Positions 1 through 7,742 of a DNA stretch of 12,235 bases are shown here, piece by piece. The translations under genes were made by a program, and so were the position numbers. The DNA is from Litorimonas sp039962885 (GTDB lineage Bacteria > Pseudomonadota > Alphaproteobacteria > Caulobacterales > Maricaulaceae): positions 1 to 12,235 of the forward strand of contig JBDVGI010000023.1 of assembly GCA_039962885.1 (NCBI GenBank), read 5' to 3'. The notes beneath the pieces are model-generated. The model saw only the letters and a program-made list of their open reading frames with translations. It was not told the DNA's origin and did not search any database. How positions within the stretch are numbered: the first letter of the stretch is position 1; each line of letters opens with the position of its first letter.

Positions 1-967
1 GGATTGGACAGACCGTCATTGCCGGTGGTTTCATAGGCAGTTATCTACCCGCGTTTTGCTTTATACAGAGATGGTCGTTGCCGATGCTGTGATACATGGC
101 CCGCGGGAACGCTTACTGGGGTTTAATGCAATCGAGCACCCTGTGGCTCTGCAAATTGGCGGAAGTGACCCTGATAAGCTTGCGCAAGCGGCGAGCATAG
201 GTGAGGGATTTGGCTATGATGAGATCAATATCAACATAGGCTGTCCGTCAGACCGTGTACAATCGGGGCGCTTTGGGGCGTGTTTGATGGAAGAGCCCGG
301 TTTAGTGGCAGAGTGTTACAACGCGATGGCGCAAGCCGTCAGCGTGCCTGTGAGCGTCAAATGCCGCCTTGGGATTGATGAGCAAGACTTAGCGCAGACT
401 TTACCGCAATTTATCGATAAGGTTTCTGCGGCAGGTTGTACGCATTTTATTATTCACGCACGTAAGGCTTGGCTAAAAGGTCTTAGCCCAAAAGAAAACC
501 GCGATGTTCCCCCGCTAGATTATGATCTGGTGAGACAGATTAAACATGATAACCCACATCTGGAAATTGTTTTAAATGGCGGAATAAAAACGATAAACTC
601 GGCCAAGGTAGAAACCAAAACTTTAGACGGTGTCATGCTTGGCCGCGCGGCCTATCACGATCCGTGGGTTTTAACGCAAATAGATGAGACGTTTTACGGC
701 GAAGATAAATTTACACGTAACCGCGAAGATATTGTTCAAGACTTAATTGCATATGCGAAAATACGTCAAGAAACAGACCGTACCACCAAAGCCCTCATAA
801 GGCATATTATGGGGTTATTTGCAGGACAAGTCGGCGCAAGACTTTGGCGGCGTACATTAAGCGAACAATTAATCTCCAAAGCCGCGCCATCTGACATAAT
901 TGCAAGCGCTTATGAGGCCTTGCAAAATGCAAAAGCACATGCAGAAAATTTGCAGTTCAATTCATGA
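1..967 (+). CDS. dusA: tRNA-dihydrouridine synthase A (5' end cut by window edge)
   Basis: FMN-dependent enzyme that reduces specific D-loop uridines of tRNA to dihydrouridine in the cytoplasm. The reading frame is open from base 2, where the codons give DWTDRHCR, the conserved N-terminal DusA motif after the usual APMMD start. Only about 10-20 residues are therefore missing, and the TTG at 56 is not the true start. Further family landmarks are LLYTEMV, EININIGCPSDRVQSG with the catalytic cysteine codon at 242-244, IIHARKAWLKGLSPKENR, LNGGIKT, DGVMLGRAAYHDPW (FMN phosphate site) and GARLWRRTLSE near the C-terminus. About 321 residues are visible, close to the usual 320-340. The stop overlaps the next start (ATGA), so the two genes are probably translationally coupled. 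Confidence 0.95.
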   Translation, partial: DWTDRHCRWFHRQLSTRVLLYTEMVVADAVIHGPRERLLGFNAIEHPVALQIGGSDPDKLAQAASIGEGFGYDEININIGCPSDRVQSGRFGACLMEEPGLVAECYNAMAQAVSVPVSVKCRLGIDEQDLAQTLPQFIDKVSAAGCTHFIIHARKAWLKGLSPKENRDVPPLDYDLVRQIKHDNPHLEIVLNGGIKTINSAKVETKTLDGVMLGRAAYHDPWVLTQIDETFYGEDKFTRNREDIVQDLIAYAKIRQETDRTTKALIRHIMGLFAGQVGARLWRRTLSEQLISKAAPSDIIASAYEALQNAKAHAENLQFNS

Positions 968-1806
968 ATGATATACTCCCATTGCTTCCATTGATTTTGG
1001 CATTACTTTTTGTGGGCGGCCTGTCGGGTCTTAGCGCAGGATTGTTTGGAATTGGCGGCGGGTCGGTGATGGTGCCCGCGTTGTTTTTTGCATTCCAAGC
1101 CTTAGGCATATCTGACGATGTTGTTTTTCATAGTGCAGTGGCAACGTCATCAGCGATTATTATTGTCAATGCTGTTCGATCTGTACGTAGCCACAATAGT
1201 CACGGAGCTGTGGATTGGGACTTGCTTTGGCCAAAGGCATTTTGGAATAGCTATGCTCTATGGATAGGGCTTGGTGCCTTTGTTGCTGCGCTTTGGCTTG
1301 CACCGCGTATGTCTGGACAGGCGTTAATTGTTTTGTTTGCAGCTGTAGCTAGCCTTGTGGCGTTGCAATTTATATTCGGACGACCTGATTGGAAGTTACG
1401 TGATAATGTACCTGGCGGGGCGGCTCGGCCTATAGTTGGCGGGGCGATTGGGATGTTGTCGGCTTTGATGGGAATTGGCGGCGGTTCATTGACTGTCCCG
1501 CTGATGAGCATGTGCAATATGTCTATTCACCGCGCAGTGGCGACGGCATCGGGTTTTGGGTTCGCGATAGCATTGCCCGCGACTCTCGGTTTTATCATAT
1601 CTGGGTGGGGGGTTGCAGGAAGACCAGCCTTTTCATTAGGCTATGTAAACGGGCTTGGGTTTGCGGTTGTCGCGCTGACCGCGTATTTGACGATACCGAT
1701 TGGCGCACGTTTGGCACATAGTTTGAGCCAGAAACGGCTTAAATTGATTTTTGGAATATGCTTGTTGCTTGTCGCTTTAAATATGGCACGCAAGGCTTTA
1801 TTATAA
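964..1806 (+). CDS. TauE/SafE-family (sulfite exporter type) membrane transporter
   Basis: Predicted inner-membrane carrier of 280 residues with about eight hydrophobic segments. The family's internal duplication is visible: a glycine-rich hairpin GLFGIGGGSVMVP (about 27-39) recurs as ALMGIGGGSLTVP (about 167-179). Each copy is followed by a HSAVATS- or HRAVATAS-like stretch, the standard TauE/SafE signature. The family moves sulfite, sulfoacetate or other small anions, but the substrate cannot be read from sequence and no sulfur-metabolism gene is adjacent. The ATG overlaps the dusA-like stop by 4 nt and lacks a strong ribosome-binding site, so expression probably depends on coupling. The end overlaps the convergent protease gene by 6 bp. 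Confidence 0.9.
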   Translation: MNDILPLLPLILALLFVGGLSGLSAGLFGIGGGSVMVPALFFAFQALGISDDVVFHSAVATSSAIIIVNAVRSVRSHNSHGAVDWDLLWPKAFWNSYALWIGLGAFVAALWLAPRMSGQALIVLFAAVASLVALQFIFGRPDWKLRDNVPGGAARPIVGGAIGMLSALMGIGGGSLTVPLMSMCNMSIHRAVATASGFGFAIALPATLGFIISGWGVAGRPAFSLGYVNGLGFAVVALTAYLTIPIGARLAHSLSQKRLKLIFGICLLLVALNMARKALL

Positions 1807-2355
1807 GCGTAAAAACAAAGTGTCGCGCGTTGCCTCAACCTTTTGGAGCTCTCCGAGATAGCTCATGCCCAAGAGTGAGGTGCTAAGCCCGTCTTTAATA
1901 ATAATGGCCTCAATATCGCGTAATGTAATCGCCCCAATGGTTACGGATTCTAGTGTTATGCCCGCACCGTAATTTGTTCCGCCTGCCGTAGACACAGGGA
2001 TGTTGAAGTCTAAATCTCGAACTTTTATACCTGATTTCTTAGCATCATTTAAAGTCAAAGCGATTGTGCTAGCGCCTGTATCGACCAGAAAATGAACGCG
2101 TCCCGTATTCACACGGGCATATGTCCAAAAATGACCATTACGAGGATCTTTTTGCAATGTCACTGTAGACCCAGATTTGCGAGGACGTGCAGGCGCCTTT
2201 GTTACCGTTTTGGCCGCAATTTGGCTTTTTGATGCTTTTTCATCTTGTTGTACTTGAACGGTATCCGCTTGGTCTGACTTATAAGACAAATAGGCCGTAC
2301 CGGCTACGGCACAAGCGCAAATGATAGCTGCATTTAAAAATATATTTTGGCTCAT
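1801..2355 (-). CDS. Membrane-anchored retropepsin-like aspartic protease (TIGR02281-type)
   Basis: 184 residues. One N-terminal hydrophobic segment (about 5-24) is followed by a low-complexity charged linker (25-65), suggesting an inner-membrane anchor with the catalytic domain in the periplasm. The domain carries the aspartic protease signature FLVDTGAS (catalytic Asp92) and the second-half motif LLGMSYL (161-167), both typical of the single-domain clan AA proteases common in alphaproteobacteria, which must dimerise to form an active site. Length and layout fit that family; the cellular substrate is not known. The gene is transcribed away from the cobT-like gene and ends tail-to-tail with the transporter. 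Confidence 0.85.
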   Translation of the reverse strand: MSQNIFLNAAIICACAVAGTAYLSYKSDQADTVQVQQDEKASKSQIAAKTVTKAPARPRKSGSTVTLQKDPRNGHFWTYARVNTGRVHFLVDTGASTIALTLNDAKKSGIKVRDLDFNIPVSTAGGTNYGAGITLESVTIGAITLRDIEAIIIKDGLSTSLLGMSYLGELQKVEATRDTLFLRL

Positions 2356-2500
2356 TTAATCAAACTACCAAAATATAGTTGTTAAGGGTTTAAAATAGGT
2401 CCGTAAGATAAAAAATTGCTTTCATAGGGTTAATGAAATATATTTCGCTGATAGAGAATCGTACCGATGCGATTTATATTTTGGTTATTCAAAATTTAAA
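2356..2500. other. Divergent intergenic region between protease and cobT-like gene
   Basis: AT-rich 145 bp that must hold promoters for both directions. A TATATT hexamer (2475-2480) could serve as a -10 for the + gene, but no convincing -35 is seen 16-18 nt upstream. I see no B12-box or other cobalamin-riboswitch element, so the downstream CobT-like gene does not look B12-controlled from this DNA. Confidence 0.4.
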
Positions 2501-3502
2501 ATGACAATGTTAGGACTTAATGTGAGCCCCAGCGCAAAACCCTTTGATGATATTCGTGCATTACTAGACACAATGCCGCAAGCGGATATAGCAATGCACG
2601 ATGCCGTATTGAAACTTGCTAATCACCTTGGCCGTGAACTTCGTCCATTAGGAACGCTGGATCAGCACTTAGCGTGGCTAGCCGCATGGCAAGGAAGCAG
2701 CCTACCGCGATTGCAACGTCCATTGGTTGCTGTTTTTGCGGGTACTCATGGCGTAGCGAAATCTCTGTTCGGGGATAATTATATCGAGCAATCAAAAGCA
2801 CGGGTGCAAAGCTTAACTGATGGCGCTGCAGCGGTGAGAGGTATCGCCGCAGATGCGGGGGCCGCCTTTAAAGTTTATGAATTTGGCATTGAACATCCTT
2901 CCGAAGATTTCAAAACTGCCCCGTCTTTATCAGAACGAGATTGTGCGGCAGCGCTCGCTTTTGGTATGGAGGTTGTCGCAGAAGGCGCTGATGTTATTGT
3001 TCTTGGTAGTGCTGGTTTGGGTGCCGCTGCCGCTGCCGCAGGTTTAGCACATGGCTTATTTGGTGGCGGAGCAGAATATTGGGCAGGCGGGAGCAGCCCT
3101 CAAGCGAAGCAACGCGTTACGGCCGTAGAGCAAGGCGCGCAAAGCCATAAAGATATGCTTAAAGATCCCCTCGATATTCTTCGACTTTTTGGCGGACGCG
3201 ATCTGGCGGGTATTGTCGGGGCAATTATTGCTGCGCGCCATCAACGCATTCCTGTCATTCTGGATGGTTACGTTGTTTGCGCCGCTGCTGCCGTTTTGCA
3301 CCAAATAGATAATGATGCTGTATCCCATTGTATTGCGGCCCATGTTAGCGCCGAACCCGCGCACCAAGCTTTGCTCGATAGGCTTGATATGCAACCAATT
3401 TTAGATCTCGAGCTCAATATTGGCGACGGCACTGGCGGCGCGCTAGCAATGCATTTGCTAAAAGCGGCTTCTATGGGTTTATCTGCATTAGATAATGACT
3501 AA
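2501..3502 (+). CDS. cobT: CobT-family protein (NaMN:DMB phosphoribosyltransferase fold) with altered active site
   Basis: 333 residues, normal length for CobT, which transfers phosphoribose from nicotinate mononucleotide to 5,6-dimethylbenzimidazole in assembly of the cobalamin lower ligand. Family membership is clear from FAGTHGV (79-85), GGRDLAGIVGAI with RIPVILDGY (231-257), HVSAEPAH (281-288) and GDGTGGALA (308-316). The two catalytic glutamates of Salmonella CobT (E174, E317) align with Ser170 (GSAGLG instead of GELGMANTT) and Asp309 (GDGTG instead of GEGSG), and the ADHGV motif reads GTHGV. Catalysis may be lost or changed. No other cobalamin gene is in view. The ATG at 2501 has no ribosome-binding site; a GTG at 2522 with AGGA at 2512-2515 is an equally plausible start, giving 326 residues. 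The symbol denotes family, not proven activity. Confidence 0.8.
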   Translation: MTMLGLNVSPSAKPFDDIRALLDTMPQADIAMHDAVLKLANHLGRELRPLGTLDQHLAWLAAWQGSSLPRLQRPLVAVFAGTHGVAKSLFGDNYIEQSKARVQSLTDGAAAVRGIAADAGAAFKVYEFGIEHPSEDFKTAPSLSERDCAAALAFGMEVVAEGADVIVLGSAGLGAAAAAAGLAHGLFGGGAEYWAGGSSPQAKQRVTAVEQGAQSHKDMLKDPLDILRLFGGRDLAGIVGAIIAARHQRIPVILDGYVVCAAAAVLHQIDNDAVSHCIAAHVSAEPAHQALLDRLDMQPILDLELNIGDGTGGALAMHLLKAASMGLSALDND

Positions 3503-3517
3503 ATTTTCTAAATTTAG
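3499..3517 (+). other. AT-rich hairpin over the cobT-like stop codon
   Basis: Perfect 8-bp inverted repeat CTAAATTT / AAATTTAG with a 3-nt loop, overlapping the TAA at 3500-3502. The stem has only one G:C pair and no T-run follows, so it is at best a weak terminator or an RNA 3'-end structure. Confidence 0.3.
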
Positions 3518-3553
3518 GCAGAATTTCTCTTTATCCTTTAGTTAGGACGCATT

Positions 3554-4594
3554 ATGTTTATATTTTCACACCCCGACTTCGACAATCATGAGGGTATTTA
3601 TACCTTTTCCGACGAAAAAACTGGCTTAAAAGCTATAATTGCTGTGCATAATACGCATCGCGGTCCCGCATGTGGCGGAACACGTTTCTGGCAATATGGC
3701 ACTGACGAAGAGGCGGTTAAAGACGCGCTGCGCCTATCTCAAGGCATGAGCTACAAGAACGCTATGGCGGGCTTATCTCTTGGCGGTGGCAAAGCTGTCA
3801 TAATAAAGCCCGAAGGAGAGTTTGACCGCAAAGCCTTGTTTGAAAGTTATGGCCGTGCAGTTGAAAAAGTGGGAGGTCAATACATTACGGCCGAAGATGT
3901 TGGTGTCTCGCCTGATGATATGGCGATTATAAAAACGCAAACAAACCACGTGGCTGGGTTAGACGAGGGCGCATCAGCATCGGGTGATCCATCACCTGTA
4001 ACAGCCGAGGGCGTGTACCGCGGTATTAAAGTCGCAGTTAAACACAAGCTGGGTCTGGATAATGTCAAAGACGTTCGCGTAGCTGTGCAGGGATTGGGGC
4101 ATGTTGGATATAGTTTATGCAAACACTTACATGCGGCAGGCGCGAAGCTTCATGTTGCCGATATTAACGCGGATGTCCTACGCCGCGCTGAAGTTGAATT
4201 AGGTGCGGTGGTTGTATCTACAGAAACCATACATGCGGCGGATGTAGATATTTTTGCGCCATGTGCGCTGGGCGGGGCGATAAATGCGCAAAGTTTGCCA
4301 GGCATCAAGGCCTCTATCATTGGCGGAGCCGCGAATAATCAACTTGCTACGGCTGATATGGGCCAGGCTTTGAAAGACCGTGGTGTGCTGTATTGTCCAG
4401 ATTATGTGCTTAATGGCGGCGGCATTATTAATGTCGCGTCTGAAGTCAGCGGGCATTATGACAGGGCTTGGGTTGGGCATAAATTAGGCGAACTTGAAGA
4501 CACACTTGCGGAGATATTTCGCAGGGCTGACGCGGCTGATGCTGCGACAAGTGATATTGCTGACACGATGGCAAGAGAAAGGCTTTCGCTTTAA
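3554..4594 (+). CDS. Leu/Phe/Val (branched-chain) amino acid dehydrogenase
   Basis: NAD-dependent oxidative deamination of a hydrophobic amino acid to its 2-oxo acid, ammonia and NADH, in the cytoplasm. At 346 residues it is close to leucine and phenylalanine dehydrogenases and shorter than glutamate dehydrogenases. The substrate domain shows ACGGTRFW (39-46), the lysine pair K68 (SYKNAMAG) and K80 (LGGGKAVI) at the same numbers as Bacillus leucine dehydrogenase, and TAEDVG with D115. The Rossmann domain has GLGHVG at 180-185. The start is fixed by AGGA at 3544-3547, 6 nt before the ATG. It follows the cobT-like gene by 51 nt and may share its transcript. Leucine dehydrogenase is the most likely member, but the substrate preference is inferred only. 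Confidence 0.9.
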   Translation: MFIFSHPDFDNHEGIYTFSDEKTGLKAIIAVHNTHRGPACGGTRFWQYGTDEEAVKDALRLSQGMSYKNAMAGLSLGGGKAVIIKPEGEFDRKALFESYGRAVEKVGGQYITAEDVGVSPDDMAIIKTQTNHVAGLDEGASASGDPSPVTAEGVYRGIKVAVKHKLGLDNVKDVRVAVQGLGHVGYSLCKHLHAAGAKLHVADINADVLRRAEVELGAVVVSTETIHAADVDIFAPCALGGAINAQSLPGIKASIIGGAANNQLATADMGQALKDRGVLYCPDYVLNGGGIINVASEVSGHYDRAWVGHKLGELEDTLAEIFRRADAADAATSDIADTMARERLSL

Positions 4595-4646
4595 TCGCAG
4601 GCTAAGCTTTCACTAGGCAGATTTCACTGGAACCTACGGCATTATA

Positions 4647-4689
4647 GTAACAACCAGAGTTTTGTTACATAATGTTACACAGCGTTACA
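4647..4689 (+). promoter_or_regulatory. Candidate operator: three phased GTTACA repeats plus one inverted copy
   Basis: In the 202-bp gap before the sphingolipid operon GTTACA occurs at 4664, 4674 and 4684, exactly 10 bp apart, placing all three on one DNA face. An inverted copy GTAACAA (4647-4653) pairs with TTGTTAC (4662-4668) across an 8-nt spacer. The cluster lies about 110-150 bp before the aasR-like ATG, where a regulator could act. I do not recognise the cognate protein, and no clear sigma-70 hexamers stand out nearby. Confidence 0.45.
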
Positions 4690-4784
4690 ATTTTGCTTGA
4701 AAATTCGTGTTAGGGGAAAGTTTACAAATTAAGAACCTTTTGTGGTTAACAAAACGTGTTGGAGCGGCCCACGCTCGTGACTAT

Positions 4785-4788
4785 AGGA
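4785..4788 (+). promoter_or_regulatory. Ribosome-binding site that sets the aasR-like start
   Basis: AGGA lies 8 nt before the ATG at 4797. The alternative in-frame GTG at 4707 lacks such a site and adds 30 residues that do not resemble the family, so 4797 is preferred. Confidence 0.6.
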
Positions 4789-4796
4789 CTATATTA

Positions 4797-6548
4797 ATGA
4801 TCGAGCCAACACCAATTGCGCGCGGCAAAGCCATCCGATACGGCGATTTTAATACTGTGTGCGACGCTTTAGACTACGCGGCCACTTGTAATACAGGTTT
4901 GAATTATTTTACGGGGAAGGCGGAGCTTAAAACCGTTCTAACCTACAAAGACCTACGCACCAAAGCGATGGAACTGGCGAAACGACTGGTTGGATTCGCT
5001 CCTAAAAATTCCCGAATCGGCCTTGCGGCTGTCTCTACTCCTGAATTTGCTATTGTGTTTTTTGCTTGCCAATATGCGGGTTTAGTCCCTGCGCCGCTAC
5101 CTTTGCCAGTTACTTTGGGCGGGCGCGGCTCTTATGAACGGCAGTTGCAACGTATGGCCGATACAGGTGATTTCCACGCATTGCTTTGCCCGTCGACTAT
5201 GGAACCTATCATGAGCGCAGCGCTCAATGATCAGGCTATTCCTGTCATGACGTTTGAAAGTTTAGAAGAATTGCCTATGGGCGATTCTATACGCCCATTT
5301 GGGGCTGATGATCTGTGTTATATTCAATACTCTTCTGGTAGTTCTAGCTCTCCAAAAGGAATTATTGGTACACAAGCTTCTGTGTCGGCGAATTGCCACG
5401 GCATTTCAAAATATGGCTTAGAGGTTGTTGAAAGTGACCGCGCAACAAGTTGGTTGCCGCTTTATCATGATATGGGCTTGATTGGCTTTATGCTAACGCC
5501 GTTAATGTGCCAACTCAGTGTTGACTATATTGACCCGCAAGATTTTACGCGACGTCCAATCTCTTGGTTGCAGCTAATTTCTGATCATAAAGGGACATTA
5601 TCCTATTCTCCGACATTTGGGTATGAGTTATGCGTGCGTAGATGGCGAGAGGACCGTGAACTGGATTTGTCATCTTGGCGAGCGGCTGGAATTGGCGGCG
5701 ATATGGTTCGGCCAGAGCCTCTTACTAAATTCCAAGATTTGTTTGGACCTATGGGTTTCTCTGACGGCGCTTTTACGCCGAGTTATGGTCTTGCAGAGAC
5801 AACATTAGCTGCAACTTTTGCGCCTATGGGACAGGGATTGCTCAAGCATACAATTGATATGGGACGTTATACGCGTACCTCCGAAGCTGTCACTGCCTCA
5901 GATTTGACCCCCTTAGAAGATCGCCGAACATTTGTAGCCTGCGGAAAAGTGTTGCCTGATCATAAAATTGAAATTCGGGATTTTGATGATAATGTTTTGG
6001 ATGGCAATAAAGTTGGCCGTATTTGTTTGAAGGGCCCATCCGTCTCCCCAGGTTATTTCCGAAACAGTCAAGCCACCGAAGCGTGTTTTAGTCCTGATGG
6101 TTGGCTGGATACAGGGGATTTAGGTTATTGGCTGGATGATCAAATCGTCGTTACGGGCCGGTTTAAAGACTTGATACTTTGGCACGGCCGCAATATTTGG
6201 CCGCAGGATATTGAATGGGCTGCCCAAGCTGCAGCCCCGCATCGTTGCGGAAGAGCTTGCTCATTTGCGATGGGCGGCGTGGGCGATGAAAAAGAAATTA
6301 TGCTTTTGCTGGAATGCCGCACACGCGATCCTAAATTGCTCGATGAAATATATAAAGCCGTTATGGCTGCTATTCGTCTTGAGGTAGGTGTGCCTGTGCG
6401 GTTGATGTTGGTTCCGCGCAGTACAATGATCATTACCTCTTCAGGAAAACTGTCGCGCGCACGCGTCAAGGACAAGTACTTAAAAGGTGAAATCATTGAC
6501 CTGCAAAATGAAACACCGCTTAAAGTCGTTTCAAGTGATGTTAATTAA
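4797..6548 (+). CDS. aasR: Fatty acyl-AMP ligase / acyl-ACP synthetase of the sphingolipid operon
   Basis: ANL-superfamily adenylating enzyme of 583 residues, the usual size for fatty acyl-AMP ligases. It activates a fatty acid with ATP and should load it on the carrier protein encoded two genes downstream. Motifs from the M at 4797: YSSGSSSSPKG (P-loop, 178-188), WLPLYHDMGLIG typical of the FAAL branch, SYGLAETTL (329-337), DTGD (438-441), GRFKDLI (454-460, hinge) and the C-terminal catalytic lysine K551 in SSGKLSR. These key residues look intact. The next gene starts 18 nt later. Caulobacter crescentus has an acyl-ACP synthetase (AasR) in the equivalent place, required for ceramide formation. 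A natural-product role for the ligase is unlikely given the neighbours. Confidence 0.88.
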   Translation: MIEPTPIARGKAIRYGDFNTVCDALDYAATCNTGLNYFTGKAELKTVLTYKDLRTKAMELAKRLVGFAPKNSRIGLAAVSTPEFAIVFFACQYAGLVPAPLPLPVTLGGRGSYERQLQRMADTGDFHALLCPSTMEPIMSAALNDQAIPVMTFESLEELPMGDSIRPFGADDLCYIQYSSGSSSSPKGIIGTQASVSANCHGISKYGLEVVESDRATSWLPLYHDMGLIGFMLTPLMCQLSVDYIDPQDFTRRPISWLQLISDHKGTLSYSPTFGYELCVRRWREDRELDLSSWRAAGIGGDMVRPEPLTKFQDLFGPMGFSDGAFTPSYGLAETTLAATFAPMGQGLLKHTIDMGRYTRTSEAVTASDLTPLEDRRTFVACGKVLPDHKIEIRDFDDNVLDGNKVGRICLKGPSVSPGYFRNSQATEACFSPDGWLDTGDLGYWLDDQIVVTGRFKDLILWHGRNIWPQDIEWAAQAAAPHRCGRACSFAMGGVGDEKEIMLLLECRTRDPKLLDEIYKAVMAAIRLEVGVPVRLMLVPRSTMIITSSGKLSRARVKDKYLKGEIIDLQNETPLKVVSSDVN

Positions 6549-6566
6549 ACTCACTGGGCTTTATCT

Positions 6567-7472
6567 GTGAAGATTGCTCTGACAGGCGCAACTGGCTTTT
6601 TAGGACTGCATTTACTCACCGCATTGCTTGAGGCAGGACATAACGTAAACGTCCTTGTTCGTTCACCTGACAAGTTACCTCAAAACATACGTGCCCAACG
6701 TAATTTGTCCATATTTGAAGGCGATTTACAAAGTGACTTAACGGACTGGGCCAAGGGCGCAGACTGCGTTATTCATCTTGCGGGCCTTATTAAAGCCCGA
6801 ACCTTGGCTGAATTTATAAGCGTTAATGCGGATGGAGCGGGCCGAATCGCTAATGCAGCGCAATCTGCTAAAGTCTCGCGCTTTATCCTATTTTCGTCCA
6901 TGGCTGCACGCGAGCCGCATCTAAGCGGATATGCGGCATCTAAACATGCGGGTGAGCGGGCTGTAAAAACAGCTTTCACGGACGGAGCCCTTGTCATCAT
7001 TCGCGCGCCGGCGGTGTTTGGTCCAAATGATATGGCGACTAAGCCTATTTTTCAAATGCTACAAAAGGGATGGTTTCCTGTTGTGGGGGGTGATTGGAAA
7101 AAAACTAATATATCAATGGTTTACATTGATGATTTAATAAAAAATCTTGTCTCTAATGTCATTCATGGTGGATGTGATGGGCGGATTGTTTCGCCGTCGT
7201 CCATTACTAAAATGTCATGGGCGGAATTTGCAAATTTTGCGGCGCTAGCCTTAAACCGCCCCGTACGTGTTTTACCTATCCCTGTGATCATAATGAAGCC
7301 AATAGCGGCGATAACCTCTGTAACGCTACGTTTGTTTGGGGTGGGGCATTTAAGCTTAGAGAAACTACGTGAATTTCGACATCCTGATTGGACAAGTCCC
7401 GATGAAATTGATAACCCAACGCCTATGATAGAGGCCCTGCGCATCACTGCCACCTCTTATAAGAAAGATTAA
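6567..7472 (+). CDS. cerR: NAD(P)-dependent epimerase/reductase, probable (keto)ceramide reductase
   Basis: Extended short-chain dehydrogenase of 301 residues. The N-terminal Rossmann motif is TGATGFLG (6-13); DLQSD/CVIHLAG (53-73) closes the cofactor site; serines 110-111 and YAASK (Y122, K126) form the catalytic set; RAPAVFGP follows. In Caulobacter the equivalent gene, between the acyl-ACP synthetase and carrier genes, encodes CerR, which reduces the 3-keto group of the sphingoid backbone, reportedly after N-acylation. The start is a GTG at 6567, placed directly before the conserved MKIALTGATG beta strand; its ribosome-binding site is poor, so coupling with the upstream gene is likely. Substrate assignment rests on context as well as fold. 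Confidence 0.85.
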   Translation: MKIALTGATGFLGLHLLTALLEAGHNVNVLVRSPDKLPQNIRAQRNLSIFEGDLQSDLTDWAKGADCVIHLAGLIKARTLAEFISVNADGAGRIANAAQSAKVSRFILFSSMAAREPHLSGYAASKHAGERAVKTAFTDGALVIIRAPAVFGPNDMATKPIFQMLQKGWFPVVGGDWKKTNISMVYIDDLIKNLVSNVIHGGCDGRIVSPSSITKMSWAEFANFAALALNRPVRVLPIPVIIMKPIAAITSVTLRLFGVGHLSLEKLREFRHPDWTSPDEIDNPTPMIEALRITATSYKKD

Positions 7473-7478
7473 ACGCAT

Positions 7479-7733
7479 ATGCCCCAACCTAGTGATGAAC
7501 AAGTTTACGAAAAAATATGTGAACTCCTGACGCCCTATAACCCAAAGAACCATCCGATTAACCGCTCTAGCGGTATCATGTCTGACCTTGAGGTTGATAG
7601 TACAGCAGTGTTTGATGTTATTATGGGGCTGGAAGATCATTATGACATTTCCATTCCGATGGAAATGGTGTCCGATATTAAAACAGTCGGCGAATTAGGG
7701 AATGCCATAAGAGAATTAACCGCAGACCAGTAA
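7479..7733 (+). CDS. acpR: Acyl carrier protein dedicated to sphingolipid synthesis
   Basis: 84-residue, mostly acidic carrier protein. Serine 41 in LEVDSTAVFDVI is the predicted phosphopantetheine site, with the usual DSL motif reading DST. Helix II continues into LEDHYDISIP, a normal ACP feature. It begins 6 nt after the reductase and ends 9 nt before the synthase gene, so it should be co-expressed with both. It probably receives an acyl group from the AasR-like ligase and presents it to Spt, as described for Caulobacter AcpR. Its divergence from fatty-acid-synthase AcpP argues for a dedicated role. Confidence 0.88.
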   Translation: MPQPSDEQVYEKICELLTPYNPKNHPINRSSGIMSDLEVDSTAVFDVIMGLEDHYDISIPMEMVSDIKTVGELGNAIRELTADQ

Positions 7734-7742
7734 GGCACGGCT

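Noticed and set aside
2356..2500. Cobalamin riboswitch upstream of the CobT-like gene
   Set aside because: No B12 box or matching helices, and only 145 bp of AT-rich DNA shared with a divergent gene.
3056..3394. 112-codon antisense ORF within the CobT-like gene
   Set aside because: Shadow frame with no recognisable motif; the + frame has clear CobT-family signatures.
4629..4661. EcfG/ECF-type promoter starting at GGAAC
   Set aside because: No CGTT-like -10 element at 16-17 nt from GGAAC; the nearest GTT is too far.
4707..4796. 30-residue N-terminal extension of the acyl-AMP ligase from a GTG
   Set aside because: No ribosome-binding site, no family similarity, and a well-placed AGGA precedes the ATG at 4797.
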